Source of the DNA: Metabacillus arenae
Lineage (GTDB): Bacteria; Bacillota; Bacilli; Bacillales; Bacillaceae
DNA length: 64,000 nt
Direction: 5' to 3'
Assembly (NCBI RefSeq): GCF_014773385.1
Contig: NZ_JACXAI010000003.1
Location: 213,465 to 277,464 of the forward strand
In this document: positions 32,988-43,003 of the stretch, piece by piece
How positions within the stretch are numbered: position 1 is the stretch's first letter
Layout: each line of letters begins with the position of its first letter
Translations under genes and position numbers: made by a program
Notes under the pieces: model-generated
The model's database searches: none
Told to the model about the DNA's origin: nothing
The model's input: the letters and a program-made list of their open reading frames with translations, nothing else

Positions 32988-34070
32988 ATGAAAATGTTAA
33001 GACCTTTTGTATTAATGATGGTTTTTCTATTATTAGTTGGTTCTTTACTTGCATGCAGCAGCGGCAAGCAGTCTAAGTCGGAAAATTCAGGTTCAAAGGA
33101 TGAGAAAACCGCAGAAAACAAAGACGTTAAGCTTGCCTTTATCCCAAAGCTAACAGGGGTCGGATTTTTCACTTCAGGTGGCCAGGGTGCCCAAGAAATG
33201 GCAGATTCATTAGGAGTTGAATTAAAATATGATGGACCAACTGAGGCATCTGTTGCTGGTCAGGTCCAATTTATCAATAACTTTGTCAACCAAGGCTACG
33301 ATGCTCTCATGGTATCCTCAGTTTCGGTTGATGGCCTTAGCCAGGCATTAAAGCGTGCAAAAGACCGCGGTGTAAAAGTGTTAACCTGGGATTCTGATGT
33401 GAATCCTGAAGACCGTTCCTTCTATATTAACCAAGGAACTCCAGAACAGCTGGCGGAGCTTCTTATTCAAATGACTTCTGACCAAATTGGAGATAAAGGA
33501 AAAGTTGCTTTCTTCTACTCAAGCCCGACCGTTACCGACCAAAACCAATGGGTCACAAAAGCAAAAGAAATCATTGCAGAGAAATATCCTGGCTGGGAAA
33601 TCGTTACAACGCAATATGGAGAAAATGATGCTCAAAAATCATTATCTGTTGGTGAAAGCATCTTAAAAACATATCCAGATATTAATGCTATCATCTGTCC
33701 TGATGCAACTGCCCTTCCGGCAATGGCACAAGCAGCTGAAAACCTCGGAAAAGCAGGTGAAGTAGCCATTACCGGATTCTCTACTCCAAATGTGATGAGA
33801 GATTACGTAAAGCGGGATACAGTGAAACAATTTGGTCTATGGGATGTAAAAAAACAAGGGGCACTTGCAGCCTATGTAGCTTACCTTATGACTGCTGAAG
33901 AAAAAGAACTAAAAGTAGGAGATGAATTTGAAGTTCCTGGAATCGGCAAAGTAAAAATTGAACCAAACACAATCCAGGGATATGATTACACAGCTGATGA
34001 CAGCGGGATAATTTTGCTGCCAGATCGGGTTGTATTTACGAAGGATAATATTGATGACTACGATTTCTAA
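32988..34070 (+). CDS. lsrB: AI-2-binding lipoprotein LsrB
   Basis: A 360-residue lipoprotein with signal peptide and lipobox SLLAC (Cys23). The periplasmic-binding fold follows ([20 protein letters not shown]). All six residues that Salmonella LsrB uses to hold AI-2 are present at matching spacing: Lys54 in FIPKLTG, Asp135 in TWDSDV, Asp184-Gln185 in VTDQNQW, Pro238 and Ala240 in CPDATALPA. This makes true AI-2 binding very likely. The first usable ATG (32988) follows AAGGGG; a TTG two codons earlier is an alternative. It completes the lsrACDB unit. Confidence 0.94.
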   Translation: MKMLRPFVLMMVFLLLVGSLLACSSGKQSKSENSGSKDEKTAENKDVKLAFIPKLTGVGFFTSGGQGAQEMADSLGVELKYDGPTEASVAGQVQFINNFVNQGYDALMVSSVSVDGLSQALKRAKDRGVKVLTWDSDVNPEDRSFYINQGTPEQLAELLIQMTSDQIGDKGKVAFFYSSPTVTDQNQWVTKAKEIIAEKYPGWEIVTTQYGENDAQKSLSVGESILKTYPDINAIICPDATALPAMAQAAENLGKAGEVAITGFSTPNVMRDYVKRDTVKQFGLWDVKKQGALAAYVAYLMTAEEKELKVGDEFEVPGIGKVKIEPNTIQGYDYTADDSGIILLPDRVVFTKDNIDDYDF

Positions 34071-34523
34071 GGTAAAAGTTAGAGAGTGACTCAAAACCAA
34101 AGTGTCAGACCACTCAACCTCAATATAAGGGCTCATCAAGCTAAGGCAACTCATTAGCCTTTAAACGAAATGAATGGAAGTTGCTGAATGGAATAGATTT
34201 GAAGAGTCATTTGTTCACGCTTCCACCTGTAAAACAGGCGGCTTGATTACGCTATATACGGGCATGTTACCTGATGCTTAGGTGGCATGCTTAGCTGTAT
34301 TTTCCATAGATTATCTTTCTGCGATATTTTGGTATAAAAACGATGTGATATTTACAATTCCATTCTGTTTGTAATAAACTTTTGTCCAATGGTTAGTCTC
34401 CTTTTCTGTGTATTATAAGGCTTGAATCACTGACTAATTTACAGAATGGGACTGACTTTTTCTATTACATAAGCATAGCTTTTCAATGGTATAACCTGGG
34501 GTTTTTAAAAGAAGCATTAATAA
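34071..34523. other. Intergenic region after lsrB with a possible IS end
   Basis: About 450 bp without a gene. GAGAGTGACTCAAAAC (34081-34096), just after lsrB, resembles the IS1182-type end GAGGGTGACTCAAAAGG at 12 kb. A hairpin CCACCTGT-AAA-ACAGGCGG lies near 34224-34242. The rest shows no coding frame; it may be old insertion-sequence debris. Confidence 0.4.
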
Positions 34524-34557
34524 AAAAACAAGGTAAAATTTATACCTCGTTTTTGTT
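34524..34557 (-). terminator. Terminator of the araBDA operon
   Basis: Minus-strand reading gives ACGAGGTA and TACCTTGTT arms followed by a T-run (plus strand 34524-34557). It lies 10 bp after the araA stop. Confidence 0.6.
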
Positions 34558-34566
34558 AAGTTCTTA

Positions 34567-36054
34567 TTATTTAAAAACAACATCGTTCCATTTTAGTTCA
34601 TTTTTGAAAGTATGTTTATTTGTGTCTTTATTAATAATTACGCATTCCATTCCAACTAATTCAGCCCAGTCTCTTAGCTGTTCAGTTGTAACTTTATAAG
34701 AAAATACTGTATGGTGGGCACCGCCAGCGATAATCCAGTTTTCAGCACCTTCACTTAGGGATGGCTGCGGGTTCCAGAGGACTCTTGCTACTGGCAGGTT
34801 TGGCAATTCAATTTCAGGTTGTATTGCATCAACTTCATTGACAATTAATCGGAAACGATGTCCAAGATCAACAATTGAAGCATTAAGTGCTGCTCCGCTT
34901 CTACCGTCAAAAATTAGTCTTGCTGGATCTTCTTTTCCACCAATTCCTAATGGATAGACAGCAATTTTTGGTTTCGTTGCCGAAATGGTTGGACAAACCT
35001 CAAGCATATGGGATCCCAGCACAAGCTCGTTTCCTGGCTCAAAGTGATAGGTGTAATCTTCCATAAACGAAGTATCTTTATTATCAGAAATAATTTTTAA
35101 TGTCCGAAGAAGGGCTGCTGTTTTCCAGTCACCTTCACCAGCAAAGCCATAGCCCCCAGCCATTAAGCGCTGAACAGCTAGTCCTGGCAGCTGCTTCATA
35201 CCGTGTAAGTCTTCGAAGGTAGTTGTAAATGCTGTGTATTTTCCATCTTGTAGGAAGGCTTTCATGCCTAGCTCGATGCTTGCTTGATAACGAATAGATT
35301 CACGAACAAAAGAACTTTCCTCTAACCCTTCAGGAACAATATCATACTCTTTAGCATACTCTTCCATGAGCTGATCAACTTCTTGTTCTGAAATATCATT
35401 AACACGTTGAACTAAATCACCGATTCCATAACCATTAACCGTCCAGCCTAGTTTGATTTGAGCTTCAACTTTATCACCTTCCGTCACCGCTACTCTGCGC
35501 ATGTTATCACCAAAGCGAGCAACTTTTAGATGCTGTCCTTCAGAAAATGCAACTGCTGTACGCATCCAGCTGCCGATTTTGCTTCTTACTTCACTATTTT
35601 CCCAATGCCCTACTACAACTTTTCTTTTTACATTCAATCTGCTTGCCATAAAGCCAAATTCACGGTCTCCATGGGCAGATTGGTTTGTGTTCATGAAATC
35701 CATATCTATGCTGTCCCAAGGAATATCCCGGTTAAATTGAGTGTGAAGGTGCAGCATCGGTTTTTGAAAGGAAGAAAGGCCGGCGATCCACATTTTTGCA
35801 GGTGAGAACGTATGCATCCATGTGATAATGCCTGCACAGTTCTCATCTGCATTTGCTTCTAAACATAATCTGCGAATCGAATCTGCTTCTTTTAAAACAG
35901 ATTTAAATACTAATTTATGTGTTACGGAAGAGGCAGAATCCAGACCTTCCGTTATGACTCTTGAATTTGCCTCAACTTCTCTTATGGTTTCTTCTCCATA
36001 TAAGTCTTGACTGCCTGTTACAAACCAGAATTCATATGGTTTAACTGTTAACAT
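34567..36054 (-). CDS. araA: L-arabinose isomerase
   Basis: The 495-residue enzyme converts L-arabinose to L-ribulose in the cytoplasm. Family motifs include KPYEFWFVTGSQDLYGEE at the start, WMHTFSPAKMW, MNTNQSAHGDREFGFM and GEGDWKTAALLRTLKI with the catalytic Glu. An in-frame TTG 18 bp earlier exists, but AGGGGGAAAAAC precedes the ATG at 36054. It is the last gene of araB-araD-araA, on the minus strand, 77 bp after araD, and ends at a terminator. Confidence 0.95.
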   Translation of the reverse strand: MLTVKPYEFWFVTGSQDLYGEETIREVEANSRVITEGLDSASSVTHKLVFKSVLKEADSIRRLCLEANADENCAGIITWMHTFSPAKMWIAGLSSFQKPMLHLHTQFNRDIPWDSIDMDFMNTNQSAHGDREFGFMASRLNVKRKVVVGHWENSEVRSKIGSWMRTAVAFSEGQHLKVARFGDNMRRVAVTEGDKVEAQIKLGWTVNGYGIGDLVQRVNDISEQEVDQLMEEYAKEYDIVPEGLEESSFVRESIRYQASIELGMKAFLQDGKYTAFTTTFEDLHGMKQLPGLAVQRLMAGGYGFAGEGDWKTAALLRTLKIISDNKDTSFMEDYTYHFEPGNELVLGSHMLEVCPTISATKPKIAVYPLGIGGKEDPARLIFDGRSGAALNASIVDLGHRFRLIVNEVDAIQPEIELPNLPVARVLWNPQPSLSEGAENWIIAGGAHHTVFSYKVTTEQLRDWAELVGMECVIINKDTNKHTFKNELKWNDVVFK

Positions 36055-36130
36055 GTTTTTCCCCCTAGTCAATTGAATTATTGATTTAGCCCACTCTTCA
36101 TGTGCAGCAAATCCCCCCTTGATGGATGGT

Positions 36131-36841
36131 TCACTTTATTTTTGCATTGCTTTGGCCGTAGTACGCGTTATCTCCATGCTTTCGAAGATAGTGCTTATCC
36201 AATAGAAATTGATCAATTGGATTGATATCAGGCTTCAATTGGTAAGTGTGCAGGGCCATTTTAGCAACTTCTTCTAATACGACTGCATTGTGTACTGCTT
36301 GCATCGCATCTTTTCCCCAGCAAAATGGTGCATGGCCTGATACTAATACACCCGGCATTGCTACTGGATCAATCCCACCTGTTTCAAAGGTTTCAATAAT
36401 GACTTTGCCAGTTTCCAGCTCATAACCGCGAGTGATTTCATCCTTTGTTAATATTCTTGTACAAGGAATTTCCCCATAATAATAATCAGCATGTGTTGTT
36501 CCTAATGCTGGTATGGAACGACCTGACTGTGCCCAGCTTGTCGCCCAAGGTGAATGTGTATGGACAACCCCGCCGATCACAGGGAATGCTTTATAGAGTG
36601 CTAAATGTGTTGCAGTATCTGAAGAAGGACGCATATCTCCTTCCACGATTTCTCCTTCTAAATTCACCACAACTAAATCTTTTAATTTAAGATTCTCGTA
36701 AGGGATTCCACTTGGTTTGATTACGACGAGGTCCTTTTCACGATCAATGCCACTAACATTTCCCCACGTAAATGTGACCATTTCATATTTTGGTAACAGT
36801 AAATTGGCATTAAGTACTTGTTGTTTTAATGCTTCAAGCAT
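36131..36841 (-). CDS. araD: L-ribulose-5-phosphate 4-epimerase
   Basis: The 236-residue class II aldolase-family epimerase converts L-ribulose-5-phosphate to D-xylulose-5-phosphate. [41 protein letters not shown] and the zinc-ligand pair in [14 protein letters not shown] are visible, with [11 protein letters not shown] near the end. An AAGGGGAGATAACAA stretch gives the ribosome site. Length and motifs match the family exactly. It lies between araB and araA. Confidence 0.94.
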   Translation of the reverse strand: MLEALKQQVLNANLLLPKYEMVTFTWGNVSGIDREKDLVVIKPSGIPYENLKLKDLVVVNLEGEIVEGDMRPSSDTATHLALYKAFPVIGGVVHTHSPWATSWAQSGRSIPALGTTHADYYYGEIPCTRILTKDEITRGYELETGKVIIETFETGGIDPVAMPGVLVSGHAPFCWGKDAMQAVHNAVVLEEVAKMALHTYQLKPDINPIDQFLLDKHYLRKHGDNAYYGQSNAKIK

Positions 36842-36925
36842 TTTGTTATCTCCCCTTTTTTGAAGGATAGAAAAGCTCCGGTGTATACCTCAACACTCCA
36901 CCGCATAATAGGTTCCTACAAATTA

Positions 36926-38626
36926 TTAGTGTGTGATTTCAGTTTTATCTTGAGCCTGAGAAACGCTTGCTTTCTTAATTTTCTTCAAGTTTTTCATGAC
37001 ATCGTTTTCCCCACGTCCAAAATAATCATATAGACGGGAGTATTCTGCAAACAATTGGTCATATATATTTGCATTGCGCGGATTTGGTTGATAGATGTAA
37101 TCTTTTAATCTAGCCATCTCTTTTGCAGCCTCTTTAATATCATCATATCCGCCGCGTTCTTTCCCAGCTGCAACTGCTCCAAACATTGCAGATCCCAGTG
37201 CTGGTGTTTGTGAAGAGGCTGAAATGCGGATATCCATATTTAATACATCTGAGTAAATTTGCATCATAAGCTCGTTTTTCTCAGCAATGCCCCCGCAGGC
37301 ATATACTTCATTAATTGGAACACCACTATTTCTGAAGGCTTCAACTATGGTACGTGTTCCATATGCGGTAGCTTCAATGAGGGCACGATAAATTTCTTCG
37401 GGCTTTGTAAGTAAGGTTGCACCTATTAAAACCCCAGTTAAATCGGCATCAACCAATGTTGATCGGTTGCCATTCCACCAGTCCAATGCAATTAAACCGC
37501 TTTCACCAATCTGCAGCTGAGCCGCCTTTTCTGTTAAAAGCTGGTGGATGTTAACACCCTTTGCCTTGGCTTCCTCATAATAGCTTGCAGGAACACAATT
37601 TTCAGTGAACCATTCAAAATGGTCTCCTACACAGGACTGACCTGCTTCATATCCCATTAATCCAGGGATAACTCCATCTTCAACAACTCCACACATGCCG
37701 GGGACAACCTTTTCTGCATCCCCTAGCAAAATGTGACATGTTGACGTTCCCATAATCATTAACAGCTTTCCAGGTTCAGTGATTCCCACAGCTGGGACAG
37801 CAACATGGGCATCTACATTTGCAATAGCAACTGCTGTTCCTGGATTTAGACCGATTAATTTAGCAGATTGTTCAGTTAATTCTCCTGCTTTAGAGCCAAT
37901 TGGGACAATATCATTGGATAATTTTTCTTCAACGACATGTTCTAATCGTTCATCAAGTACTTTAAAAAATTCTTTAGATGGATATCCATCCTGCTTATGC
38001 CAAATTGCTTTATATCCTGCAGTACAGCTATTTCTCTTTAAATCGCCTGTTAATTGATAAATAACCCAATCAGTTGCTTCAACAAATTGGTCGATTTCAT
38101 CAAAAATTTCTGGTGCTTCGTTAAGAATCTGCCAAAGCTTAGGGACTAACCACTCGGACGAAATTTTCCCGCCATACCTTTGCAGGAAATTCTCACCTCT
38201 TGCTTCCGCTATTTCGTTTAATCGGTTTGCTTCTTCTTGTGCAGAATGGTGCTTCCAAAGCTTTACATAGCTATGGGGATGATTCTTAAATCTCTCTATT
38301 AAGCACAAAGGTGTTCCATAAGAATCGATCGGCAGTACCGTACATGCTGTAAAATCAATACCTATCCCGATTACTTCATCAGCTGATATATTTGCTTGTT
38401 TTAATACATCTGGAATTGTCGCCTCCAACACTTCCATATAGTCTGCCGGATGCTGCAGAGCCCAATCATTCTCAAGTTTTGTTTTCCCATTCGGTAAAAA
38501 TTCATCCATTACTCCATGTGTATACGGTTTCACAGATGTTGCAACTTCTTTCCCACTGCCTATTTCAACTAGGACAGCTCTTCCAGATTGCGTTCCATAA
38601 TCTACTCCAATTGAATATTTTGCCAT
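36926..38626 (-). CDS. araB: Ribulokinase
   Basis: The 566-residue FGGY kinase phosphorylates L-ribulose. [19 protein letters not shown] (4-22), [63 protein letters not shown] and [20 protein letters not shown] are all AraB-like. The open frame reaches 38695, but GAGGTGATTCAA precedes the ATG at 38626. It is first in the operon; the AraR-type operators lie just upstream. Confidence 0.94.
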   Translation of the reverse strand: MAKYSIGVDYGTQSGRAVLVEIGSGKEVATSVKPYTHGVMDEFLPNGKTKLENDWALQHPADYMEVLEATIPDVLKQANISADEVIGIGIDFTACTVLPIDSYGTPLCLIERFKNHPHSYVKLWKHHSAQEEANRLNEIAEARGENFLQRYGGKISSEWLVPKLWQILNEAPEIFDEIDQFVEATDWVIYQLTGDLKRNSCTAGYKAIWHKQDGYPSKEFFKVLDERLEHVVEEKLSNDIVPIGSKAGELTEQSAKLIGLNPGTAVAIANVDAHVAVPAVGITEPGKLLMIMGTSTCHILLGDAEKVVPGMCGVVEDGVIPGLMGYEAGQSCVGDHFEWFTENCVPASYYEEAKAKGVNIHQLLTEKAAQLQIGESGLIALDWWNGNRSTLVDADLTGVLIGATLLTKPEEIYRALIEATAYGTRTIVEAFRNSGVPINEVYACGGIAEKNELMMQIYSDVLNMDIRISASSQTPALGSAMFGAVAAGKERGGYDDIKEAAKEMARLKDYIYQPNPRNANIYDQLFAEYSRLYDYFGRGENDVMKNLKKIKKASVSQAQDKTEITH

Positions 38627-38693
38627 TTGAATCACCTCGCCTCGTCCTATTGTAAATCTAACTACAATTACAAAGTAACAAGTTGTCAACTGC

Positions 38694-38711
38694 ATTTATA
38701 CGTACAAGTAT
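38694..38711. promoter_or_regulatory. AraR-type operator, araB proximal
   Basis: ATTTATACGTACAAGTAT matches the B. subtilis AraR operator ATTTGTACGTACAAAT at most positions and keeps the central TACGTAC core. It lies about 70 bp before the araB start. Confidence 0.75.
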
Positions 38712-38756
38712 TTATATAAATGCGCTTTTATTGGGTGTTATTATAAATTATTTACA

Positions 38757-38772
38757 ACTTATACGTATGACC
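38757..38772. promoter_or_regulatory. AraR-type operator, araB second site
   Basis: ACTTATACGTATGACC keeps the TACGTA core. It lies 60 bp upstream of the proximal site, a spacing compatible with cooperative binding by AraR. Confidence 0.55.
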
Positions 38773-38872
38773 TTACATAAATTTTAGCACCATTCTAGTT
38801 TTTTTCAATACAAATTTTAATAATTCCTCAACTATTTCTTAAGTGATTGTCATTTTTTAATTTTTTTTACTT

Positions 38873-38888
38873 ATTTGTACTTACAAGT
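38873..38888. promoter_or_regulatory. AraR-type operator, distal site
   Basis: ATTTGTACTTACAAGT resembles the AraR operator with one changed core base. It lies about 115 bp further from araB than the second site. Confidence 0.55.
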
Positions 38889-38951
38889 TGATCCAATAGG
38901 AGAATGATAACATCCATCGATTTAGGGGTCATCTGTCTAATAAATGGGATT

Positions 38952-38972
38952 AAGCCCATCAATGATGGGCTT
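38952..38972. terminator. Hairpin, possible weak terminator
   Basis: AAGCCCATC and GATGGGCTT are perfect inverted repeats around AAT. T-runs are weak on either side. It may separate the araB promoter region from the NmrA-WYL unit. Confidence 0.4.
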
Positions 38973-39031
38973 TCTACTTCTTGCTCTCTTTTCCTACAAA
39001 AACAGATTCATTTTGATCCTTCGACTTTCTG

Positions 39032-39050
39032 CTTTTGGGTCAGCTCTTTA
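39032..39050 (-). mobile_element. Solo IS1182-type inverted repeat
   Basis: Read on the minus strand this is TAAAGAGCTGACCCAAAAG, which differs from the IS1182 left end (AAAGAGGCTGACCCAAAAG) mainly by one missing G. No transposase sequence is beside it. It may be a scar of an old insertion. Confidence 0.35.
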
Positions 39051-39114
39051 TTATTCTTTAATAGTTTGTTAAAAATGTCCTAGCTTGCAAACCGGGACAT
39101 CACTGAATTAAGGA

Positions 39115-39936
39115 TTACATAAAATTGCTTCTATGATCCGAAACCCACTCCGTAAACATTTTTGCAGGTCGTCCTGTTATTTTTTCGACCGTTGGCAAAA
39201 CGGTATAGCCAATCTCAGGCGGATTTTTACTCATTTGAACAAAAAAATCAATGCTTTCTTCATCGTGGCCCATCTCTCGCCATTTCCTTCGTGCTTGCTC
39301 TTCGGTTAGTTCTTCAAATGTAATATCTTTACCAATGGCCATACTAATCATCTCCACTTGATCAATGGTTGAGAGTGCTTCCGGACCAGTAAGTGTATAA
39401 CAGTTTCCGTGATGCCCTTTCTCAAGAAGGGTTTCAACAAAAACTGCCGCAATGTCAGCTTCATGGATGATTGCGCCACGTGTTTCGCCACCAAACTCAC
39501 GAACGACCCCTTCCTCTCGAATCGATTCCTGCCAGTCATCAATAGCATTGGCCATAAATCCAACTGGTTGCACAAATGTCCATTCAAGACGACTGCTTTT
39601 AAGTGCCTGCTCCACAGGACCATCACCATATACCGTCAATAAAGACACTCTTTGAACACCCGTCTTTTCTGCCAGCTCAACGATTCGAGGGTTGGTTTGT
39701 AACGTCGCACCTGTTTGATCACTTGAAGTGATTAAGTATAGTGCAGTCACGTCTTTTAATGCTGGAATCAACGTTTCCGGAGACATGAGATCTCCTGCTA
39801 TAACCTCTACGCCTTCAGGAAAATGTGCTCTTTCTGGGGTGCGAGACACTGCTCTTACTTTCTCTCCTTTACGAACGAGCTGGTCTACGACATGCCTTCC
39901 TACCGTTCCCGTAGCACCTGTTACTAAAATTGTCAT
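39115..39936 (-). CDS. NmrA-like NAD(P)-binding protein
   Basis: A 273-residue atypical short-chain dehydrogenase. MTILVTGATGTVGRHVVDQLVRKG is the GxxGxxG dinucleotide motif and VRAVSRTPERAHFPEGVEVIAGDL follows. Tyr/Lys catalytic residues of true SDRs are not obvious, which fits NmrA-type redox sensors or NAD(P)H:quinone reductases of the YtfG/QorB kind. GAGGAGGATGCAAA precedes the ATG at 39936. It lies 18 bp after the WYL regulator on the same strand and is probably regulated by it. Confidence 0.82.
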   Translation of the reverse strand: MTILVTGATGTVGRHVVDQLVRKGEKVRAVSRTPERAHFPEGVEVIAGDLMSPETLIPALKDVTALYLITSSDQTGATLQTNPRIVELAEKTGVQRVSLLTVYGDGPVEQALKSSRLEWTFVQPVGFMANAIDDWQESIREEGVVREFGGETRGAIIHEADIAAVFVETLLEKGHHGNCYTLTGPEALSTIDQVEMISMAIGKDITFEELTEEQARRKWREMGHDEESIDFFVQMSKNPPEIGYTVLPTVEKITGRPAKMFTEWVSDHRSNFM

Positions 39937-39953
39937 TTTGCATCCTCCTCGTA

Positions 39954-40844
39954 TCAAAAATAGATTTTCCGTATCTCATTAATTTTTTCTATTAAATCTT
40001 TTTTTAAGTCGTCGGGGGAAAGGATTTCAACTTTTGCTCCGAAACTTAAAATGACAGAGACAGCATATTCTCTTGAATAAAAAGTCGTTTGCACGTCAAT
40101 AAAATCTCCGTGATGTGTGAATTCTCCTGGAAATTGCTCAAATACTCTCGGCTGTGCGGTTAAATCAAAACGTAGGTGGGTGTTTGTGCCTTCTTGTTCT
40201 TGAACCGGACGTTTATACTCCGCCCTTGGACTAAATTGCTCTTTTGACACTTCGAGATCAGCCATTCTTGAAACACGAAAATAGCGCTTGTCTTTTCGAA
40301 ATAAACAATAGCCGTCCAAGTACCAAATTCCCCGCTCCCATAAAAGATTCAACGGTTCTATCTTTCTCTCCGATACTTGACCTGAAGCATTTGTATAGGT
40401 ACATGTAATCCTTTTCGATTGATCGATCGCTTCCAATAAGGGAAGAACAATTTCTTTCTCTCCTTTTGAAGCGCTTATATCGAAAATCATTTTGTCCTGG
40501 CGCTCTTCATTTAAAAGAGCAGGTTGTAAGGTACTAAGCTTATTGATTAAAGATGTGAATTTTGTCCCGCCAACAGCACCTTCCCCACCCTTTAAAAGAT
40601 TGTAGATCATTGAAAAGTCATCAATTGAGAAATGTTGCTTTGTTAAGAAGAACCCGCTCATTATCTTAAAACCACCATCTTTTCCAGAGAATGAGCTAAC
40701 AGGAATACCGGATTGATTAATCAATTCAATATCACGATAGATTGTTCGAATAGAGACCTCGAACCTAGAAGCTAATTCTGAGGCCGTCACTTTTTTTTTC
40801 GTTAACAATGCCATCGTAATACCCAGCAGACGATCGAGTTTCAT
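39954..40844 (-). CDS. HTH-WYL transcriptional regulator (YobV type)
   Basis: About 296 residues. The N-terminal winged helix (KVTASELASRFEVSIRTIYR, then DIELINQSGIP) is DeoR/HTH_11-like, and the rest is a WYL domain (REIEPLNLLW-like RKIEPLNLLWERGIWYLDG, then FRVSRMADLEV) with a C-terminal WCX extension. WYL proteins sense nucleic acid or nucleotide ligands. GAGGAG precedes the ATG at 40844 (the GTG three codons earlier overlaps it). It forms a two-gene unit with the NmrA-like gene. Confidence 0.85.
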   Translation of the reverse strand: MKLDRLLGITMALLTKKKVTASELASRFEVSIRTIYRDIELINQSGIPVSSFSGKDGGFKIMSGFFLTKQHFSIDDFSMIYNLLKGGEGAVGGTKFTSLINKLSTLQPALLNEERQDKMIFDISASKGEKEIVLPLLEAIDQSKRITCTYTNASGQVSERKIEPLNLLWERGIWYLDGYCLFRKDKRYFRVSRMADLEVSKEQFSPRAEYKRPVQEQEGTNTHLRFDLTAQPRVFEQFPGEFTHHGDFIDVQTTFYSREYAVSVILSFGAKVEILSPDDLKKDLIEKINEIRKIYF

Positions 40845-41136
40845 CTTTTTCACTCCTCATACTAATACACTTTTCTAACTAACAACCTCTATTTCAAAGG
40901 GGTACATGAACGATACTAGAACTTTCTCTTCCTGAACATACTATCAATAATTATTTTCTTCAACTCTTCAATTCAATTAATTGATGAATAAATCATCTTC
41001 AAGGATGGCCCCCTTTTCTTGTACATGCTCCTCGCAGTAAGACACCTTTAGTTGATTGTTTTCCGATTAAAGGATGTCACAAAAACATGACTTTCATTTG
41101 CTTGAAAATTCAAGTTGTTCTAACCCTACAAGTGGG

Positions 41137-42333
41137 CTATTGTGATTGGATATTACGGAAAAACAAACGTACATCTTCAGCAAAAAGTTCAGGTTGTTCT
41201 AACGCAAAAAAATGTCCGCCTTGTTCATATTCCTTCCAATGCACGAGGTTATGATCTTTTTCTGCCAAACGCTTGATGGCTGTATCGTGAGAGAGGGATA
41301 GCAGCACACCAGTCGGAACTGTACCACGCCCCTTTGGTACCCAAGCAGATTCGTCATGCATGGACTCATAATAAACCTGGGCTGATGAACCGGCAGTTCC
41401 GGTAAACCAGTACAAGCTAATATTCGTCAGTATCCGGTCGCGGTTTATCGATTCCTCGGGTAAACCATCCATTGGATCCGACCATTTTTTGAATATCTCG
41501 ACAATCCAGGCGAGTTGGCCGATTGGAGAATCATGTAATCCGTAAGCGAGGGTTTGTGGGCTTTTGGATTGAATTTGCAAATAACCATCATTAAACGTTT
41601 CTAACCTTGTCATACGTATTTGTTCATCTTCTGTTAATTTTTCCAGCTCTCCTTCTTCACCTGATGGAAAAGTAAGTAAAGCATTGAGGTGTAAACCAAT
41701 TATTCGCTCCGGTGAATTATGTCCCATTTCGGGAGCAATAAAAGCACCTGTGTCACCGCCCTGCACCCCAAACTGTTTGTAACCGAGCCGATCCATTAAT
41801 TGAATAAATGCTTCTGCAATACGACCGGGGGTCCAACCTGGCTCACTCAATGGTACGGAATAACCAAAGCCCGGTATCGATGGAATAACAAGGTGAAATG
41901 CATCCGCAGCTTTCCCGCCATGAACAACTGGATTCGTTAAAGGACCGATAACATCAATAAACTCAACAAATGATCCCGGCCACCCGTGAATTAGCATCAA
42001 CGGAGTTGCATTAGGTTCTGGTGACTTTATATGAAGAAAGTGAATGTTTTGCCCATCAATTTTCGTTGTAAACTGAGGGAACTCGTTGAGCTGTGCTTCA
42101 TGCTTACGCCAGTCATAGTTATTTTTCCAATAATCGGTCAGTTCCTCCAAGTAATGCTTCGGTACACCACGCTCCCATCCGGTTCCCGGCAGTTCGTCTG
42201 GCCAACGAGTACGGCGTAACCGTTCTTTTAAATCGTCAATGTCGATTTTTGAAACCTCGATTCGGAATGGTTGAATGGAATCATCTTCCTGTTTTGAAGT
42301 TTGTCTTTCTTGTTCATGATTTAAAGCAGTCAT
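41137..42333 (-). CDS. Epoxide hydrolase, alpha/beta fold with EHN domain
   Basis: The 398-residue enzyme has the N-terminal EHN domain (PFRIEVSKIDIDDLKERLRR, LPGTGWERGV) of microsomal-type epoxide hydrolases, followed by the alpha/beta-hydrolase core: oxyanion motif HGWPGSFVEFIDVIGPL, nucleophile Asp in GVQGGDTGAFIAPEMG, and catalytic His in GGHFFALEQP. It should open epoxides of hydrophobic compounds. The frame reaches 42390, but AAAGGAGTTTTTAAG precedes the ATG at 42333. It stands alone between the WYL unit and pseudogenes. Confidence 0.87.
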   Translation of the reverse strand: MTALNHEQERQTSKQEDDSIQPFRIEVSKIDIDDLKERLRRTRWPDELPGTGWERGVPKHYLEELTDYWKNNYDWRKHEAQLNEFPQFTTKIDGQNIHFLHIKSPEPNATPLMLIHGWPGSFVEFIDVIGPLTNPVVHGGKAADAFHLVIPSIPGFGYSVPLSEPGWTPGRIAEAFIQLMDRLGYKQFGVQGGDTGAFIAPEMGHNSPERIIGLHLNALLTFPSGEEGELEKLTEDEQIRMTRLETFNDGYLQIQSKSPQTLAYGLHDSPIGQLAWIVEIFKKWSDPMDGLPEESINRDRILTNISLYWFTGTAGSSAQVYYESMHDESAWVPKGRGTVPTGVLLSLSHDTAIKRLAEKDHNLVHWKEYEQGGHFFALEQPELFAEDVRLFFRNIQSQ

Positions 42334-42674
42334 CTTAAAAACTCCTTTCAATATTGGGATAATCATAGAATATACCATTAAACCTGACATCTTGTATGTC
42401 AGGTTTAAAAAGCTCTTAAAATAATTTTTGAGTGATAATTCAGTATATAAAACGGTCGTATTGTGTCCTTCATAGAATATCTATTTAAAAAAGCTAAAGG
42501 GGCTGGGTAAAAAAAACCATGTTTTTTCCATTCCTTTTTTTTATCACTGGAACTTTTTTTGCGATCAAATTCATTTGTTGGGGTTAGCAAAAACTAGAGA
42601 AGAGGCTAGCAATCTAATTATTTCATTGAAGAGCATATCGCTATCTTGCAGATAGAGAGATCAGATTATGGAAA
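42334..42674. other. Intergenic region with a possible IS-end-like sequence
   Basis: About 340 bp with no gene. AAAGGGGCTGGGTAAAAAAAACC near 42496 (read as plus strand) looks like the T/G-rich ends of Bacillus insertion sequences, but the match is loose. A duplicated ATAGAG/AGATAG stretch near 42655 has no clear meaning. Confidence 0.3.
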
Positions 42675-42703
42675 AATCTGAAGAGGTATATACCCTTCAG
42701 ATT
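42675..42703 (-). terminator. Terminator downstream of the reductase remnant
   Basis: AATCTGAAG and CTTCAGATT flank GGTATATACC, giving a long hairpin. On the minus strand it is followed by TTTTTCC. It ends the unit whose last gene is only a fragment. Confidence 0.6.
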
Positions 42704-42710
42704 TCACATT

Positions 42711-42908
42711 TCATGCATGGCTTTTGTTAGAGGCCGAGCCGTTACGAAGTACTTTGATAATCGCGGAAACTTCCTCATCTCCGTAACCCGCCGCTGTAGC
42801 TTTCGCAAAGAGCGGTAGAGCAAACGCAGGAAATTCAGAATTGATTCCCGATTCCATGGCTTGTTGAACGAGCCGCTCTACGCTGTCAGAAGACGTTTTG
42901 AGGGAGCT
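42711..42908 (-). pseudogene. C-terminal remnant of an imine-reductase-like NAD(P) oxidoreductase
   Basis: One frame reads about 65 residues: SDSVERLVQQAMESG, then EFPAFALPLFAKATAAGYGD and EEVSAIIKVLRNGS. The pattern LFxxAxAAGYGDEExSALIxVLR is the C-terminal helix bundle of imine reductase/6-PGDH-type dehydrogenases. The N-terminal Rossmann half is missing and no start exists. The sequence is in frame and fairly clean, so deletion was probably recent. Confidence 0.7.
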
Positions 42909-43003
42909 TTCGGGGTTCCCGAAATTCCCTGTTTACAAGGTATGGTTTTGGTTTATTTCATAGCTGAATTCGAGATTTGGAGAAAATACAAAAAGCTATT
43001 TAA

